Below, one piece after another: positions 12,734 through 21,835 of a stretch of 64,000 nucleotides of DNA (positions within the stretch are counted from its first letter, which is position 1; each line of letters opens with the position of its first letter). The notes beneath the pieces are model-generated. The model saw nothing but the letters and a program-made list of their open reading frames with translations, was not told where the DNA came from and searched no databases. The stretch covers positions 6,696,001 through 6,760,000 of the forward strand of contig AP025576.1 in NCBI GenBank assembly GCA_022845955.1, read 5' to 3'. The DNA comes from Lachnospiraceae bacterium (GTDB taxonomy: Bacteria > Bacillota > Clostridia > Lachnospirales > Lachnospiraceae). The position numbers were made by a program, and so were the translations under genes.

Positions 12734-13330
12734 TTACATTTCCACTCTGCCTTCCAGCGCGCGCAGCAGAGTGACTTCGTCTATATATTCCAGATCGCCG
12801 CCTACCGGAACACCGCTGGCAATTCTCGTCACCTTGATTCCTGTGGGTTTGATCAGCTTTCCTATATACATGGCCGTCGTTTCCCCTTCCAGGCTGGAAT
12901 TGGTGGCAATTATGACTTCCTTCACCTCTCCGGTAAGGCGGTGCATCAATTCTTTCAGCTTGATATCATTGGGGCCGATCCCCAGCATGGGGGAAATGGC
13001 TCCGTGAAGGACATGATATACGCCCTCGTATTTGCCGGTTTTTTCATAAGCGGCCAAATCTCTGGTGTTTTCCACCACCATGATGACCGAATGATCCCTG
13101 CGGTCATTGGCGCAGACGGGACATTTTTCGGAATCGGTCAGCGTAAAGCATTCTTCGCAATACCGCACATGTTCCTTGGCATCCGTCATGGTCCTGGCAA
13201 GCCTTTCCACCTTGGCTGCCGGCAGATTAATGATATGGAAGGCCAGCCGCTGGGCGGATTTGCTCCCGATCCCGGGCAGGCCTGACAGCTCATCGATTAA
13301 TTTATTAATGTATCCGCTGTAAAGGTCCAT
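12734..13330 (-). CDS. recR: recombination protein RecR
   Basis: This 198-residue protein acts with RecF and RecO to load RecA at gaps. A helix-hairpin-helix (LPGIGSKSAQRLAFHI) at about 16-31, a four-Cys zinc finger (C-E-E-C ... C-P-V-C, about 57-72) and a Toprim domain (about 80-175, with MVVENTRDLAAYE and LHG-ISP) are in the usual order. Its start codon shares one base with the ybaB stop codon (TGATG), so the two are translationally coupled. The order dnaX-ybaB-recR is conserved in Firmicutes. Confidence 0.97.
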   Translation of the reverse strand: MDLYSGYINKLIDELSGLPGIGSKSAQRLAFHIINLPAAKVERLARTMTDAKEHVRYCEECFTLTDSEKCPVCANDRRDHSVIMVVENTRDLAAYEKTGKYEGVYHVLHGAISPMLGIGPNDIKLKELMHRLTGEVKEVIIATNSSLEGETTAMYIGKLIKPTGIKVTRIASGVPVGGDLEYIDEVTLLRALEGRVEM

Positions 13331-13677
13331 CAGAAAGGAAAGCCTCCGCCAAGACCGCCTGTCATCTTGCCCATCATTTCCGTATTGGCTTCTTCAGCCA
13401 TACGCAGGGCTTCGTTGGCAGCGGCCACCACAAGATCCTCAAGCATTTCGATATCATCCGGATCCACCACTTCTTCGGACAGCTTCACTTTGGTAATCTC
13501 TTTTTTCCCGGTAACGGTAACTTCCACCGCACCGCCTCCGGCCTTTGCCGTGAACTCCTTGGTTTCCAGTTCTTTCTGGCTCTCTTCCATCTGACGCTGC
13601 ATCCTCTGTGCCTGCTTCATCAGGTTATTCATATTTCCGGGCATACCACCGCCCGGGAATCCGCCTCTCTTTGCCAT
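13330..13677 (-). CDS. ybaB: YbaB/EbfC-family nucleoid-associated protein
   Basis: This 115-residue protein is a small dimeric DNA-binding nucleoid factor. The N-terminus is Gly/Met/Asn-rich (GGGMPGNMNNLMKQAQ), followed by the family core: a Q-x-x-M-E-E-S-Q-K-E-L helix, the GGGAVEVTVTGKKE strand pair and the D-P-D-D-I-E-M-L-E-D-L helix. It lies between dnaX (21 bp away) and recR (overlapping), its usual place. The C-terminus ends in a Gly-rich tail. Confidence 0.95.
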   Translation of the reverse strand: MAKRGGFPGGGMPGNMNNLMKQAQRMQRQMEESQKELETKEFTAKAGGGAVEVTVTGKKEITKVKLSEEVVDPDDIEMLEDLVVAAANEALRMAEEANTEMMGKMTGGLGGGFPF

Positions 13678-13698
13678 AATCCGTTATGACCTCCTTAA

Positions 13699-15285
13699 CT
13701 ATTCTTCTTCTATTTCCATGTGGATGATTTGGGTTAAATCCACGTAGGAGTCCTCAAAATCCCTGTCGGCACGGGACACCGTCATCGTTACCTCCACCTG
13801 CTTCCCGGAAAATTCAGAAAGAAGCTTTTCCAGCTCTTCCTTGTTTCCTTCCTGCTTCAGAAAATAATCCGAAGCCAGGCCATCCTCCAGCACCACCATC
13901 AGCCGGTTGTCACCGCCCAGACTCAGCTTTGCCTTTTTGAGGTACTGCTTCATCGGCATAGCTGTCTGCCCCACAAGGGTGGGCCAATTGGATACAATCC
14001 GGGATACATCCTCCGGGATGGCTTTCGGCAAATCTGCCTGGGAAAAGGTGTGGGCAGCCTTTTCCTGTCCCGGCAGCGCAGCCGCGGCCCGGGGATCGGC
14101 GCCTGGGGAGGGCTGCATGACCACGCCTTTTTCCAGCTGCTGTTCCACAGCCCGGATCCGATCCAGCAGCGAATCCTGACTGACCTCCATCTGCGGACGG
14201 CACAGCTTAATCAGGGCCATCTCGATTACTATCCGCTTCTGTCCTGCATAGCGTATTCTGCCGGAAAGCTCGGACAGCTCCCGGATATAACGCATAATGG
14301 CATCGGTCTGGGCCATACCGGCCTCTTCCTTCAGCCGCAGCAGGTTATCCGAGGAAACGTCCACCACATCCTCTATCGCCCCGTCCTCCGAGGTTTTTAT
14401 CAGCAAAAGGTTACGCAGATACCAGGTGAAATCCGAAACAAACTGGGACAGTTCCCTTCCCTGCATGACGATTTCTTCCAGAATGCCGATGCATTCTGTC
14501 ACGTTTCGCTCCAGCACAGCCCGCAGAAGCCTGCTGAAAACCTCGGTATCCACGGCACCAAGCACATCCAGCACCATATCATAGGTGAGTTCCTTCCCAT
14601 AATGGAAGGCGATGCACTGATCCAGGAGGCTGAGGGCATCACGCATGGATCCGTCCGCCGCTTTTGCCACATACCGGAGGGCTTTTTCCTGCACCTGCTG
14701 GTTTTCCTGTACCATCAGATCCCGGAGTCTGTCGGCAATGGTCTCGATGGAAATTCTCTTAAAATCATATCTCTGGCACCTCGACAGGATGGTTACCGGG
14801 ATCTTGTGCACCTCTGTGGTCGCCAGAATAAAAATAACATAGGAGGGCGGTTCCTCCAGTGTTTTCAAAAGGGCGTTAAAAGCTCCTATGGAGAGCATAT
14901 GCACTTCATCAATAATATAAACCTTGAAACGTCCTTCCGCCGGGGAGTAAGACACCTCATCCACAATTTCACGGATGTTGTCCACACCGTTGTTGGAAGC
15001 CGCGTCGATTTCTATCACATTCATGCTGGCAGCTGCCGCAATGGAACGGCAGCTGCGGCATTCCCCGCAGGGAGAGCCGTCCGTTGGGTTCTCACAGTTG
15101 ACGGCTTTTGCAAAAATTTTAGCTATGGTTGTCTTGCCTGTCCCTCTTGTCCCGCAGAACAGATAGGCATGGCCGATACGATCCGCCTCTATCTGGTTTC
15201 TTAATGTGGTGACAATGTGGTCCTGGCCCTTCACGTCCTCAAAACGTTCCGGGCGGAATTTACGGTAAAGAGCTGTGTAAGACAT
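13699..15285 (-). CDS. dnaX: DNA polymerase III subunit gamma/tau
   Basis: This 528-residue clamp-loader ATPase shows all family marks: the N-terminal YRKFRPERFEDVKGQ, Walker A GTRGTGKTT, a zinc module with Cys in CENPTDGSPCGECRSC, Walker B DEVHML and the SRC sensor (TILSRCQRYDFKR). The region after residue about 370 is less conserved, as expected for the polymerase- and helicase-binding tail. The start has AGAGG upstream. It is 14 bp from the pfkA stop, so pfkA-dnaX-ybaB-recR may be one transcript. I did not identify a frameshift site that would make a short gamma form. Confidence 0.96.
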   Translation of the reverse strand: MSYTALYRKFRPERFEDVKGQDHIVTTLRNQIEADRIGHAYLFCGTRGTGKTTIAKIFAKAVNCENPTDGSPCGECRSCRSIAAAASMNVIEIDAASNNGVDNIREIVDEVSYSPAEGRFKVYIIDEVHMLSIGAFNALLKTLEEPPSYVIFILATTEVHKIPVTILSRCQRYDFKRISIETIADRLRDLMVQENQQVQEKALRYVAKAADGSMRDALSLLDQCIAFHYGKELTYDMVLDVLGAVDTEVFSRLLRAVLERNVTECIGILEEIVMQGRELSQFVSDFTWYLRNLLLIKTSEDGAIEDVVDVSSDNLLRLKEEAGMAQTDAIMRYIRELSELSGRIRYAGQKRIVIEMALIKLCRPQMEVSQDSLLDRIRAVEQQLEKGVVMQPSPGADPRAAAALPGQEKAAHTFSQADLPKAIPEDVSRIVSNWPTLVGQTAMPMKQYLKKAKLSLGGDNRLMVVLEDGLASDYFLKQEGNKEELEKLLSEFSGKQVEVTMTVSRADRDFEDSYVDLTQIIHMEIEEE

Positions 15286-15298
15286 TTTTTACCTCTTC

Positions 15299-16372
15299 TT
15301 AATCGCCGAAGCTGATTCCCAGCATTTTGGCTTCTTTTACTATGGAAGAATTAGGATCCACCATCTTCAGTTTTCCGGCGACCTCCTCCAGGGGTACTTT
15401 TACGATTTCCCGGTTCTTGTAGCCGACCATGAAGCCGTACTCCCCTTTCAGAATCAGTTTGCCGGCCTCCGAACCAAGGCGGCTTGCAAATACTCTGTCA
15501 TACGGGCAGGGGGTTCCGCCTCTCTGGGTATGGCCGGGTACGGTCACACGCACTTCCATGCCGCTTTTCTTTGCAATCTGATCCGCGATCTCATAGGAAA
15601 CGGAAGGGTAGGTATAACTCTCCAGTTTTTTCTTATATTCTTTTTTGCTCAGTTTGGCATCTTCTTTGGATATGGCGCCTTCGGCTACCGCAAGGATGGT
15701 AAACCGGCTGCCTCTGTCATGGCGTTCTTTGATGGCTTCGACCACCTTGTTAATATCATAAGGGATTTCCGGAATCAGGATTACGTCCGCTCCGCCCGCC
15801 ATTCCGGCATTCAGGGTCAGGAAGCCGACTTTGTGCCCCATAACCTCCACAATGAACACCCTGCCATGGGAAGCGGCGGTGGTATGGATGTTATCAATGG
15901 CATCCGTAGCGATATTCACTGCGCTCTGGAAACCAAAGGTCATATCGGTTCCCCACAAATCATTATCTATTGTCTTGGGAAGGGTAATCACGTTCAGGCC
16001 TTCCTCCTTCAGCAGGTTGGCAGTCTTATGGGTTCCGTTCCCTCCCAGGATAACCAGGCAGTCCAGCTGCAGCTTGTGGTAATTCTGCTTCATGGCTTCC
16101 ACTTTGTTTAACCCGTTCTCATCCGGATCCCGCATCAGCTTGAACGGCATCCGGCTGCTGCCTAAAATGGTGCCGCCTTTTGTGAGGATACCGGAAAAAT
16201 CGAAGCCGGTAAGCATGCGGAATTTCCCGTAAATCAGCCCTTTATAACCATCCAGGAAGCCGTAAATTTCCACTTGCTCCTTGCCGTTGAACAGTGTCTT
16301 GGCAACGCCTCTCATTGCTGCATTCAGAGCCTGACAGTCCCCGCCGCTGGTTAACATTCCAATTCTTATCAT
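15299..16372 (-). CDS. pfkA: 6-phosphofructokinase, atypical active site
   Basis: This 357-residue enzyme phosphorylates fructose 6-phosphate. Family motifs are MLTSGGDCQALNAAMRG, the TIDND catalytic loop (Asp136), the MGHKVGFL block and VTVPGHTQRGG. Two key positions differ from classical ATP enzymes. The GGDGS motif reads Gly-Gly-Asn112-Gly-Thr, losing the metal-binding Asp. The position before TIDND is Lys133, as in PPi-dependent and atypical ATP enzymes, while Gly113 points to ATP. The phosphoryl donor is therefore uncertain. The codon for Asn112 (AAC) was checked on the DNA. RBS AAAGGAGGG. The promoter lies about 290 bp upstream. Confidence 0.9.
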   Translation of the reverse strand: MIRIGMLTSGGDCQALNAAMRGVAKTLFNGKEQVEIYGFLDGYKGLIYGKFRMLTGFDFSGILTKGGTILGSSRMPFKLMRDPDENGLNKVEAMKQNYHKLQLDCLVILGGNGTHKTANLLKEEGLNVITLPKTIDNDLWGTDMTFGFQSAVNIATDAIDNIHTTAASHGRVFIVEVMGHKVGFLTLNAGMAGGADVILIPEIPYDINKVVEAIKERHDRGSRFTILAVAEGAISKEDAKLSKKEYKKKLESYTYPSVSYEIADQIAKKSGMEVRVTVPGHTQRGGTPCPYDRVFASRLGSEAGKLILKGEYGFMVGYKNREIVKVPLEEVAGKLKMVDPNSSIVKEAKMLGISFGD

Positions 16373-16658
16373 GGACAGAACCCTCCTTTTTTTTGCCGTT
16401 AACTGTTCAGTCCCCTCTCAGTTACTGCCGGAATCGACTGAATAGCCACCTTTGTTTTATATAATGTATCCCGGGCAACACCTTCTCCTGCCGGAAAGCC
16501 ACCAAAAAACAATGCCGGAAATCCTTGAAGAAAGCCTTCCGCAGATTTAGCCGGCGATTCTATTATGCGAAGTCTGGGTTATAAACATAGTAACACATAT
16601 AAAATACACTGCGTATCTGAAATAAAAAACCGTTCCGACTGTCCGGACTGTTAGTAAA

Positions 16659-16687
16659 ATTATACAATGTTTTGGCAGCTTGTACAA
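16659..16687 (-). promoter_or_regulatory. promoter of the pfkA-dnaX transcript, with long leader
   Basis: Minus strand: TTGTAC at 16682-16687, a 17-bp spacer and perfect TATAAT at 16659-16664. Transcription from here leaves a leader of about 280 nt (16373-16650) before pfkA. The leader has short GC inverted repeats, including a GTCCGGAC palindrome near the start, but I recognise no known riboswitch and no gene in it. Confidence 0.75.
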
Positions 16688-16737
16688 CGTTTTTTTCCAG
16701 GAGAGCAGGCAGGCCGCGAACGGTAACGGACCGAATT

Positions 16738-16784
16738 TAAAAAAATAACCGCCGCCGGGCTCAGAATGCTTGCGTACCGGCGGC
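16738..16784 (-). terminator. terminator after the beta-galactosidase gene
   Basis: The stem GCCGCCGG (16751-16758) / CCGGCGGC (16777-16784) is followed on the minus strand by GGTTATTTTTTT. It begins 14 bp after the GH42 stop. Confidence 0.88.
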
Positions 16785-16797
16785 AGTATATTTTGTG

Positions 16798-18804
16798 TCA
16801 GGAAAGGTTTTCTTTGAAGATCATGACTCCTTTTCCGGGAAGAATGATATCGTCACCGGCAAGGTACTGTTTTCCGGTGAGGAGATCGGTGCCGGGATTT
16901 TCTGCTGTCAGTTTTTCTTCCTGTGCATTATGGTTCAGGAAGAAAAGGAAGTCGTTACCGTTCTTCCGGCGCAGGGTGATCTCCACGCCGGCGCGGGGTT
17001 GGAATACGGGTTTTATGTTCTGCTCTTCAAGGACCATTTCAAGGAAGTCCGCATAGAAATCCCCGCCGGAACGGGTTGCCACATAGTAGGCACGTCCCTC
17101 ACCCAGTTCATTTCTGGACAGTACGGGGGTTCCTTCGTAAAAATCCTTCTCATAGGAGGCAAGGGCTTTTGCGTGTTCCATATGCATGATGTCGCAGATT
17201 ACGCCGGATTCATATTCTTTGCCGTTCCATGAAAACCTATTTTTCATATAAGCGGGCAGGGCGTCTGTTTCTTCCACCCAGATACCGAGGATATCCCGCA
17301 GCTTTCCGGGGTAGCCGCCGGTGAAAACAAGATCGTTTTCATCCACCAGCCCGCTCAGGAAGGTGGTTACAAAGGTTCCGCCGGCGGATACGAACCTGCG
17401 TATTTTCTCATCCGTCCCGGGTTTGGTCATATACAGGACGGGCGCGATTACCACCTGATAGCCCTCCAGGGAATCTTCCGTGGAAATAATGTCTACGGAT
17501 ATATTTTTGTCATAGAGTGCGGTATAGTAATTGGCAAGCTCATCCAGATATTTCAGGTCACAGCTGGGACCTGCGGAATATTCCAGAGCCCACCAGTTAT
17601 CCCAGTCCACAAGCATGGCGACGCGGGAGGGAGTCCTGGCGTTCAGGGTGACACCGCCCAACTGCTCCAGCTCCGCACCGAGCCGGCTCACTTCCCGGAA
17701 TACTCTCGTATGCTCCGTGCCGACGTGATCGATCACCGCACCGTGGAATTTCTCACAGGCGCCGATGCTTCTGCGCATCTGGAAGAACATAACTGTGTCC
17801 GCGCCGTGTGCCACAGCCTGGTAACTGATGAGGCGCATTTCACCGGGACGCTTCAGGAGATTATAGGGCTGCCAGTTGGTCACGCTGGGAGTCTGCTCCA
17901 TAAGCATGAAAGGTGCTCCCTGCTTCAGTCCGCGCATCAGGTCATGGCGCATGGCAACCAGGGCCGGCGGGTCGGTGGGGTTGGGGTAGTTATCCCAGGA
18001 TACCAGATCCATGTACCTGGCCCACTTCTGGTAATCCAGGGGTTTGTAGAAGCCCATCAGGTTGGTGGTCACCGGGATATGCGGGGTAACCGCTTTGACC
18101 GCTTCATATTCCCCCAGATAATTGCGGAGCATGGAATCGGAGTTGAATCTGCGGTAATCCAGGGAAATGCCCTGAAATGTGGTGCGATCCTGGGCGAAAT
18201 GTTCACTTTGCAGGTTGGGGACGACGATTTCATCCCAATCATAAAAGGTGTGGCCCCAGAAGCTGGTATTCCAGGCCTTATTAAGAGCCTCCATGGTGCC
18301 GTATTTCTCCTTCAGCCAGACGCGGAAGGCTTTTTCACAATTTTCGCAATAGCATTCCCCGCCGTATTCATTGGAGATATGCCAGGCCACAATGTTGTCA
18401 CAGGTTCCATAGCGTTCTGCCAGCTTACGGGCGAGGGCCGCGGAATATTTCTGATAGACGGGGCTGTTGGGGCAGGAGTTATGCCTGCTGCCGAATTTTC
18501 TCCTTATACCGTTGAATTCCGTGCGCAGCACTTCCGGATATTTTTTAGCCATCCAGGCAGGATGGGCCGCGGTGGAGGTGGCCATTACCACCTTCAGATT
18601 ATTCTTACGGACAAGCTCCATAATTTTATCCAGGCGTTCAAAACGGTATGTCACTTCGTCAGGCTGGAGGGCCGCCCAGCTGAAAACGTTCAGAGTGACA
18701 CAGTCTATCCCCGCAAGACGGAACATACGCATGTCCTCTTCCCATACCTCTTCGTCCCACTGTTCCGGGTTATAATCCCCTCCATATAACATTTTATTTG
18801 CCAT
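16798..18804 (-). CDS. GH42 beta-galactosidase (cytoplasmic)
   Basis: This 668-residue glycoside hydrolase of family 42 releases galactose from short beta-galactosides. It has no signal peptide. The TIM barrel carries the acid/base Glu146 in WHISNEYGG and the nucleophile Glu303 in MLMEQTPS. Cys110 and the C-x-C-x-x-C cluster at 151-156 match the zinc site of GH42 enzymes. The trimerisation domain (about 390-600) and the C-terminal beta domain follow. RBS ATAGGAG. It is the last gene of the binding protein-permease-permease-esterase-GH42 series, so its substrate is probably an imported galacto-oligosaccharide. The exact linkage cannot be read from the sequence. Confidence 0.94.
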   Translation of the reverse strand: MANKMLYGGDYNPEQWDEEVWEEDMRMFRLAGIDCVTLNVFSWAALQPDEVTYRFERLDKIMELVRKNNLKVVMATSTAAHPAWMAKKYPEVLRTEFNGIRRKFGSRHNSCPNSPVYQKYSAALARKLAERYGTCDNIVAWHISNEYGGECYCENCEKAFRVWLKEKYGTMEALNKAWNTSFWGHTFYDWDEIVVPNLQSEHFAQDRTTFQGISLDYRRFNSDSMLRNYLGEYEAVKAVTPHIPVTTNLMGFYKPLDYQKWARYMDLVSWDNYPNPTDPPALVAMRHDLMRGLKQGAPFMLMEQTPSVTNWQPYNLLKRPGEMRLISYQAVAHGADTVMFFQMRRSIGACEKFHGAVIDHVGTEHTRVFREVSRLGAELEQLGGVTLNARTPSRVAMLVDWDNWWALEYSAGPSCDLKYLDELANYYTALYDKNISVDIISTEDSLEGYQVVIAPVLYMTKPGTDEKIRRFVSAGGTFVTTFLSGLVDENDLVFTGGYPGKLRDILGIWVEETDALPAYMKNRFSWNGKEYESGVICDIMHMEHAKALASYEKDFYEGTPVLSRNELGEGRAYYVATRSGGDFYADFLEMVLEEQNIKPVFQPRAGVEITLRRKNGNDFLFFLNHNAQEEKLTAENPGTDLLTGKQYLAGDDIILPGKGVMIFKENLS

Positions 18805-18889
18805 AGTACTCCTATCTGCCCGCAGAGGGCGGGCCTTTCATCTGTAAATTTTTTACTGTTTTGCTCTGCGCGTTCCCCGTTCCGTATGT

Positions 18890-19723
18890 TTATACCTGCC
18901 AGTCAAAACGGGTACACAGCCATTCGCAGCTTAATTCGAACCAGTGGGCCACATGGGGATAATCGTCCCCCACCTCCCGGGTGCACATGGACAGTCCGTG
19001 GTGTCCGTGCTCGAAAAGATGGCATTCCGCCGGGATGCCGTGCTCATACAGGCTTTTGACAAAGCGCATGGTATTGGTCACGCTCACGCAGTCGTCATCC
19101 ATGGTATGCCAGCAGAAAGCCGGGACAGTCTCTTCGTCCACCTGATCCTCCAGGGAGAAAAAAGCTTCCGCCTCCGGCGTCGGATTCTCTCCCAAAAGGG
19201 CGCTGAAGCTGTCGTGCCATTCGGGATGGGTTTCTTTTAAGGCGGAAATCACGGGGTAGGAAAGGATCATAGCGTCCGGCCGGTTCTGCCTGCCGGTTAC
19301 CGGATACAGGGCGCGCAGCCTGTCATTGTTCCAGTGGACACCCAGACTGGCTGCCAGATGACCGCCGGCCGAGAAGCCGCACACCGCGATTTTTTCCGGA
19401 TCCACACCGTATGCAGCTGCATGTTCGCGGATATGTACCACACTCGCGGAAAGCTCGCATAAAGGGGTAAAACCGGTTGCCGGGTACTCCTTCTCCCTCC
19501 CGGTTGTGCTGTAGCAGAGGACAAAGACCTGGAATCCTTTAGCAAAATAAGCTTCCGCTATCGGGTCCGCTTCCCTGTCGGAGCAGAATTTATAAGCGCC
19601 GCCGGGGCAGACAACCACGCAGGGACGCTCCTTCCTGTGGGGCATTTCTTCAGAATAAGGATGCAGGTAACCGGCCAAAAGGGCACGGGATTCCTGCAGG
19701 GGACGAATGGACACGGTTTTCAT
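18890..19723 (-). CDS. alpha/beta-hydrolase esterase
   Basis: This 277-residue esterase is of the Aes/acetylxylan-esterase-like group, without signal peptide. It shows a CPGGAY oxyanion motif (about 39-44), the nucleophile Ser118 in GFSAGG, an acidic residue in TMDDDCV and the catalytic His in HGHHGLSM. It lies 85 bp upstream of the GH42 gene and behind its own promoter at 19842-19870. A role in removing acetyl groups from imported oligosaccharides before beta-galactosidase action is an inference from context; family members have varied substrates. Confidence 0.85.
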   Translation of the reverse strand: MKTVSIRPLQESRALLAGYLHPYSEEMPHRKERPCVVVCPGGAYKFCSDREADPIAEAYFAKGFQVFVLCYSTTGREKEYPATGFTPLCELSASVVHIREHAAAYGVDPEKIAVCGFSAGGHLAASLGVHWNNDRLRALYPVTGRQNRPDAMILSYPVISALKETHPEWHDSFSALLGENPTPEAEAFFSLEDQVDEETVPAFCWHTMDDDCVSVTNTMRFVKSLYEHGIPAECHLFEHGHHGLSMCTREVGDDYPHVAHWFELSCEWLCTRFDWQV

Positions 19724-19841
19724 GTTTATACCTCCTGCTTATCGCAGGTATTCCTGCGATACTGCAAATATCAGTGGTTTAAAAGGGACTTTTGCTACTC
19801 CGTATAGAAATCGAACCCACGCAATGCGCGGGTCCACTCTC

Positions 19842-19870
19842 TTTATACAATATCCTGCCGGTGCCGTCAA
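19842..19870 (-). promoter_or_regulatory. internal promoter for esterase-GH42 genes
   Basis: Minus strand: TTGACG at 19865-19870, a 17-bp spacer and TATAAA at 19842-19847, about 120 bp upstream of the esterase. It lies next to GC hairpins (about 19856-19900) that may also end part of the upstream transporter transcript. Confidence 0.6.
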
Positions 19871-19914
19871 CACCGGCTTTTTGTAGCCGGCCTGTAACCG
19901 TCCGGTCTGTTACA

Positions 19915-20766
19915 TCAGCCCTTTACACCGGCGAAGGCAACGCCTTCCACAATGTATTTCTGTCCGATGCTGTATACAATGATGATGGGAATGACCGAAC
20001 ATACGGTACCGGCCATAATAGCGCCATAGTCGGCTGAAAACTGCTGCTGGAAGGATGCCAGTCCGAGCTGGATGGTTTTCAGCCTGTCGCTGTCCAGATA
20101 AATCATAGGGCCCATGTAGTCATTCCATACGCTGTTGAACGTGAGGACGGTAAGCGTTGCCAGACCGTTCTGGGACAGGGGCAGAATGATTTTGCGGTAT
20201 ATGCCGAAGGTGGAGCAGCCGTCGATCTTGGCCGCCTCATGCAGGCTGCCCGGGATGCTGAGCATGTTCTGGCGGAGAAGGAATACGCCGAAGGCGCTGA
20301 AGGCCTGCAGTACAATGAGGGACAGGTGGGTATTATACATCCCGAAGGACTTTACCACGATAAACTGGGGAATCATAATGGCATGCCAGGGCACCATCAT
20401 GGTAGCCAGGTAAGCCACGAAAATCTTATCCCTTCCGGGGAACTGCAGCTTGGTAAAAGCAAATGCCGCCAGGGAGCAGGTGAACAGCTGGAGCAGGGTG
20501 ATGATAACCGCCAGCTTCAGGGTGTTCAGGAAATACTGCAGGAAGGGGATGCTCTGCCACACCTTTTCATAATTCAGGGTACGGAACACCTCCGGGATCC
20601 ACTTTACGGGATAGGAGAAAATCTCCGTATTCAGCTTAAAGGAAGCGCTGACCATCCACACGAAGGGAACCAACATTGTAAATGCCACGATACAGCAGAA
20701 AATAAAAATCACAAGGGAACTGACTTTTACTTTCTTTTTGTTCTGTTGCTGTGCTTGTTTTGCCAT
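19915..20766 (-). CDS. carbohydrate ABC transporter permease (MalG type)
   Basis: This 283-residue inner-membrane subunit of a CUT1 importer has six expected membrane helices. The first follows a Gln/Lys-rich N-terminus. The EAA loop reads EAAKIDGCSTFGIYRKIILP, where the ATPase subunit docks. RBS AAAGGAGG. It is 12 bp downstream of its partner permease. No ATPase gene is near. Context (GH42, esterase) suggests a beta-galactoside or decorated oligosaccharide as substrate. Confidence 0.93.
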   Translation of the reverse strand: MAKQAQQQNKKKVKVSSLVIFIFCCIVAFTMLVPFVWMVSASFKLNTEIFSYPVKWIPEVFRTLNYEKVWQSIPFLQYFLNTLKLAVIITLLQLFTCSLAAFAFTKLQFPGRDKIFVAYLATMMVPWHAIMIPQFIVVKSFGMYNTHLSLIVLQAFSAFGVFLLRQNMLSIPGSLHEAAKIDGCSTFGIYRKIILPLSQNGLATLTVLTFNSVWNDYMGPMIYLDSDRLKTIQLGLASFQQQFSADYGAIMAGTVCSVIPIIIVYSIGQKYIVEGVAFAGVKG

Positions 20767-20778
20767 TGCGGACCTCCT

Positions 20779-21699
20779 TTAATCTTCATTTACCCAGTTT
20801 TTCTGACCCTTCCACTGAATCAGGGTGATAATCAGAATGATAACAAACAGGAAGTAAGCGATTGCGGATGCATAGCCCATCTTCCATTCCCCGAACGCCT
20901 CTTTGTAAATACGGAATACGAGCACGCTGGTGGCTCGTCCCGGCCCTCCCTGGGTGGTTACATTGATGATATCGAATACCTGGAAGGATGCGATAAAGCA
21001 AAGGATAGTAACCATGAAGGTGGTGGGGGACAGCATGGGCCAGGTCACATTCCAGAAAATCTTCCAGGAATTGGCGCCGTCAATCTGCGCCGCTTCATAC
21101 AGATGGTTGGGAATGCTCTTTAAGCCGCCCATGAACATAATCATATAATAACCGGCCTGTTTCCATACTACCACGATAATAACTGTGAGCAGGGCCGTTT
21201 TGGTGGACATAAACCATTTGGGCAGATGCTCCTGGGCGATACCGATTCCGCGCAGCACCTGATTGACAGGCCCGTCTACGGGCTGGAACAGCAGCATCGC
21301 AATACAGCCGATAGCCACCATGGAAGTCAGGTTGGGGAAGAAAAATACGGTTTTGAAAAAACCGCCGCCAAACAGCTTCCGGTTGAGAGCCAGGGCCAGT
21401 ATCAACGAAAAGGCTATGGTGAGAGGCACACTGACAACGGAGTATACCAGATTGTTCACAAGAGCCGCCTTAAACTGGGAATCCCCGAACATTTTTATAT
21501 AATTGCTGATTCCCACAAAATTCCATTTGAAACCGTTATAGTCCGTAAAGCTGATTAACAGTCCCAGAATAATCGGAATGGCTGTAAAGATAAAAAATCC
21601 GATGAAGTTGGGGAGCAGATACAGGTATCCTGAGATAGCTTCTTTTCTTGCCGCCCTGCTCATCCGTTTCTTAGGTTGTTTCTTCGCGGAAGCTGCCAT
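20779..21699 (-). CDS. carbohydrate ABC transporter permease (MalF/UgpA type)
   Basis: The start is ATG 21699, preceded by AAAGGAGGG; a longer frame to 21732 lacks a site. The product of about 306 residues has a basic N-terminus, six membrane helices and the EAA loop EAAQIDGANSWKIFWNVTWP. It pairs with the MalG-type permease and follows the binding-protein gene after a strong hairpin that probably reduces expression of the permeases relative to the binding protein. Confidence 0.93.
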   Translation of the reverse strand: MAASAKKQPKKRMSRAARKEAISGYLYLLPNFIGFFIFTAIPIILGLLISFTDYNGFKWNFVGISNYIKMFGDSQFKAALVNNLVYSVVSVPLTIAFSLILALALNRKLFGGGFFKTVFFFPNLTSMVAIGCIAMLLFQPVDGPVNQVLRGIGIAQEHLPKWFMSTKTALLTVIIVVVWKQAGYYMIMFMGGLKSIPNHLYEAAQIDGANSWKIFWNVTWPMLSPTTFMVTILCFIASFQVFDIINVTTQGGPGRATSVLVFRIYKEAFGEWKMGYASAIAYFLFVIILIITLIQWKGQKNWVNED

Positions 21700-21763
21700 G
21701 CATTTTCCCTCCTTTTTTTGGTATATGCCCATGCCCCGGGGCGCGGCATATCCTACTCGCTAA

Positions 21764-21794
21764 AATCCGGCGCCCCTGATAAAGGCGCCGGATT
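21764..21794 (-). terminator. intercistronic hairpin between binding protein and permeases
   Basis: A perfect 11-bp stem, AATCCGGCGCC (21764-21774) / GGCGCCGGATT (21784-21794), has only a short T run. In the middle of an operon, this fits a leaky terminator or a 3' stabiliser for the binding-protein mRNA. Confidence 0.75.
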
Positions 21795-21835
21795 CATGCG
21801 GTTTCCCCAAGTACAGTAACTGTACTATTGTTGTC

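Noticed and set aside
14050..15204. 384-codon plus-strand frame
   Set aside because: It is antisense to dnaX, whose motifs and neighbours are certain. Its translation shows no family and reflects codon bias of the real strand.
17710..18789. 359-codon plus-strand frame
   Set aside because: It is antisense to the GH42 gene and has no recognisable domain.
19856..19900. GC hairpins read as a plus-strand terminator (stem GCCGGTG/CACCGGC then TTTTTG)
   Set aside because: No plus-strand gene lies upstream, and the same bases form part of the minus-strand esterase promoter. A minus-strand role is possible but lacks a T tract.
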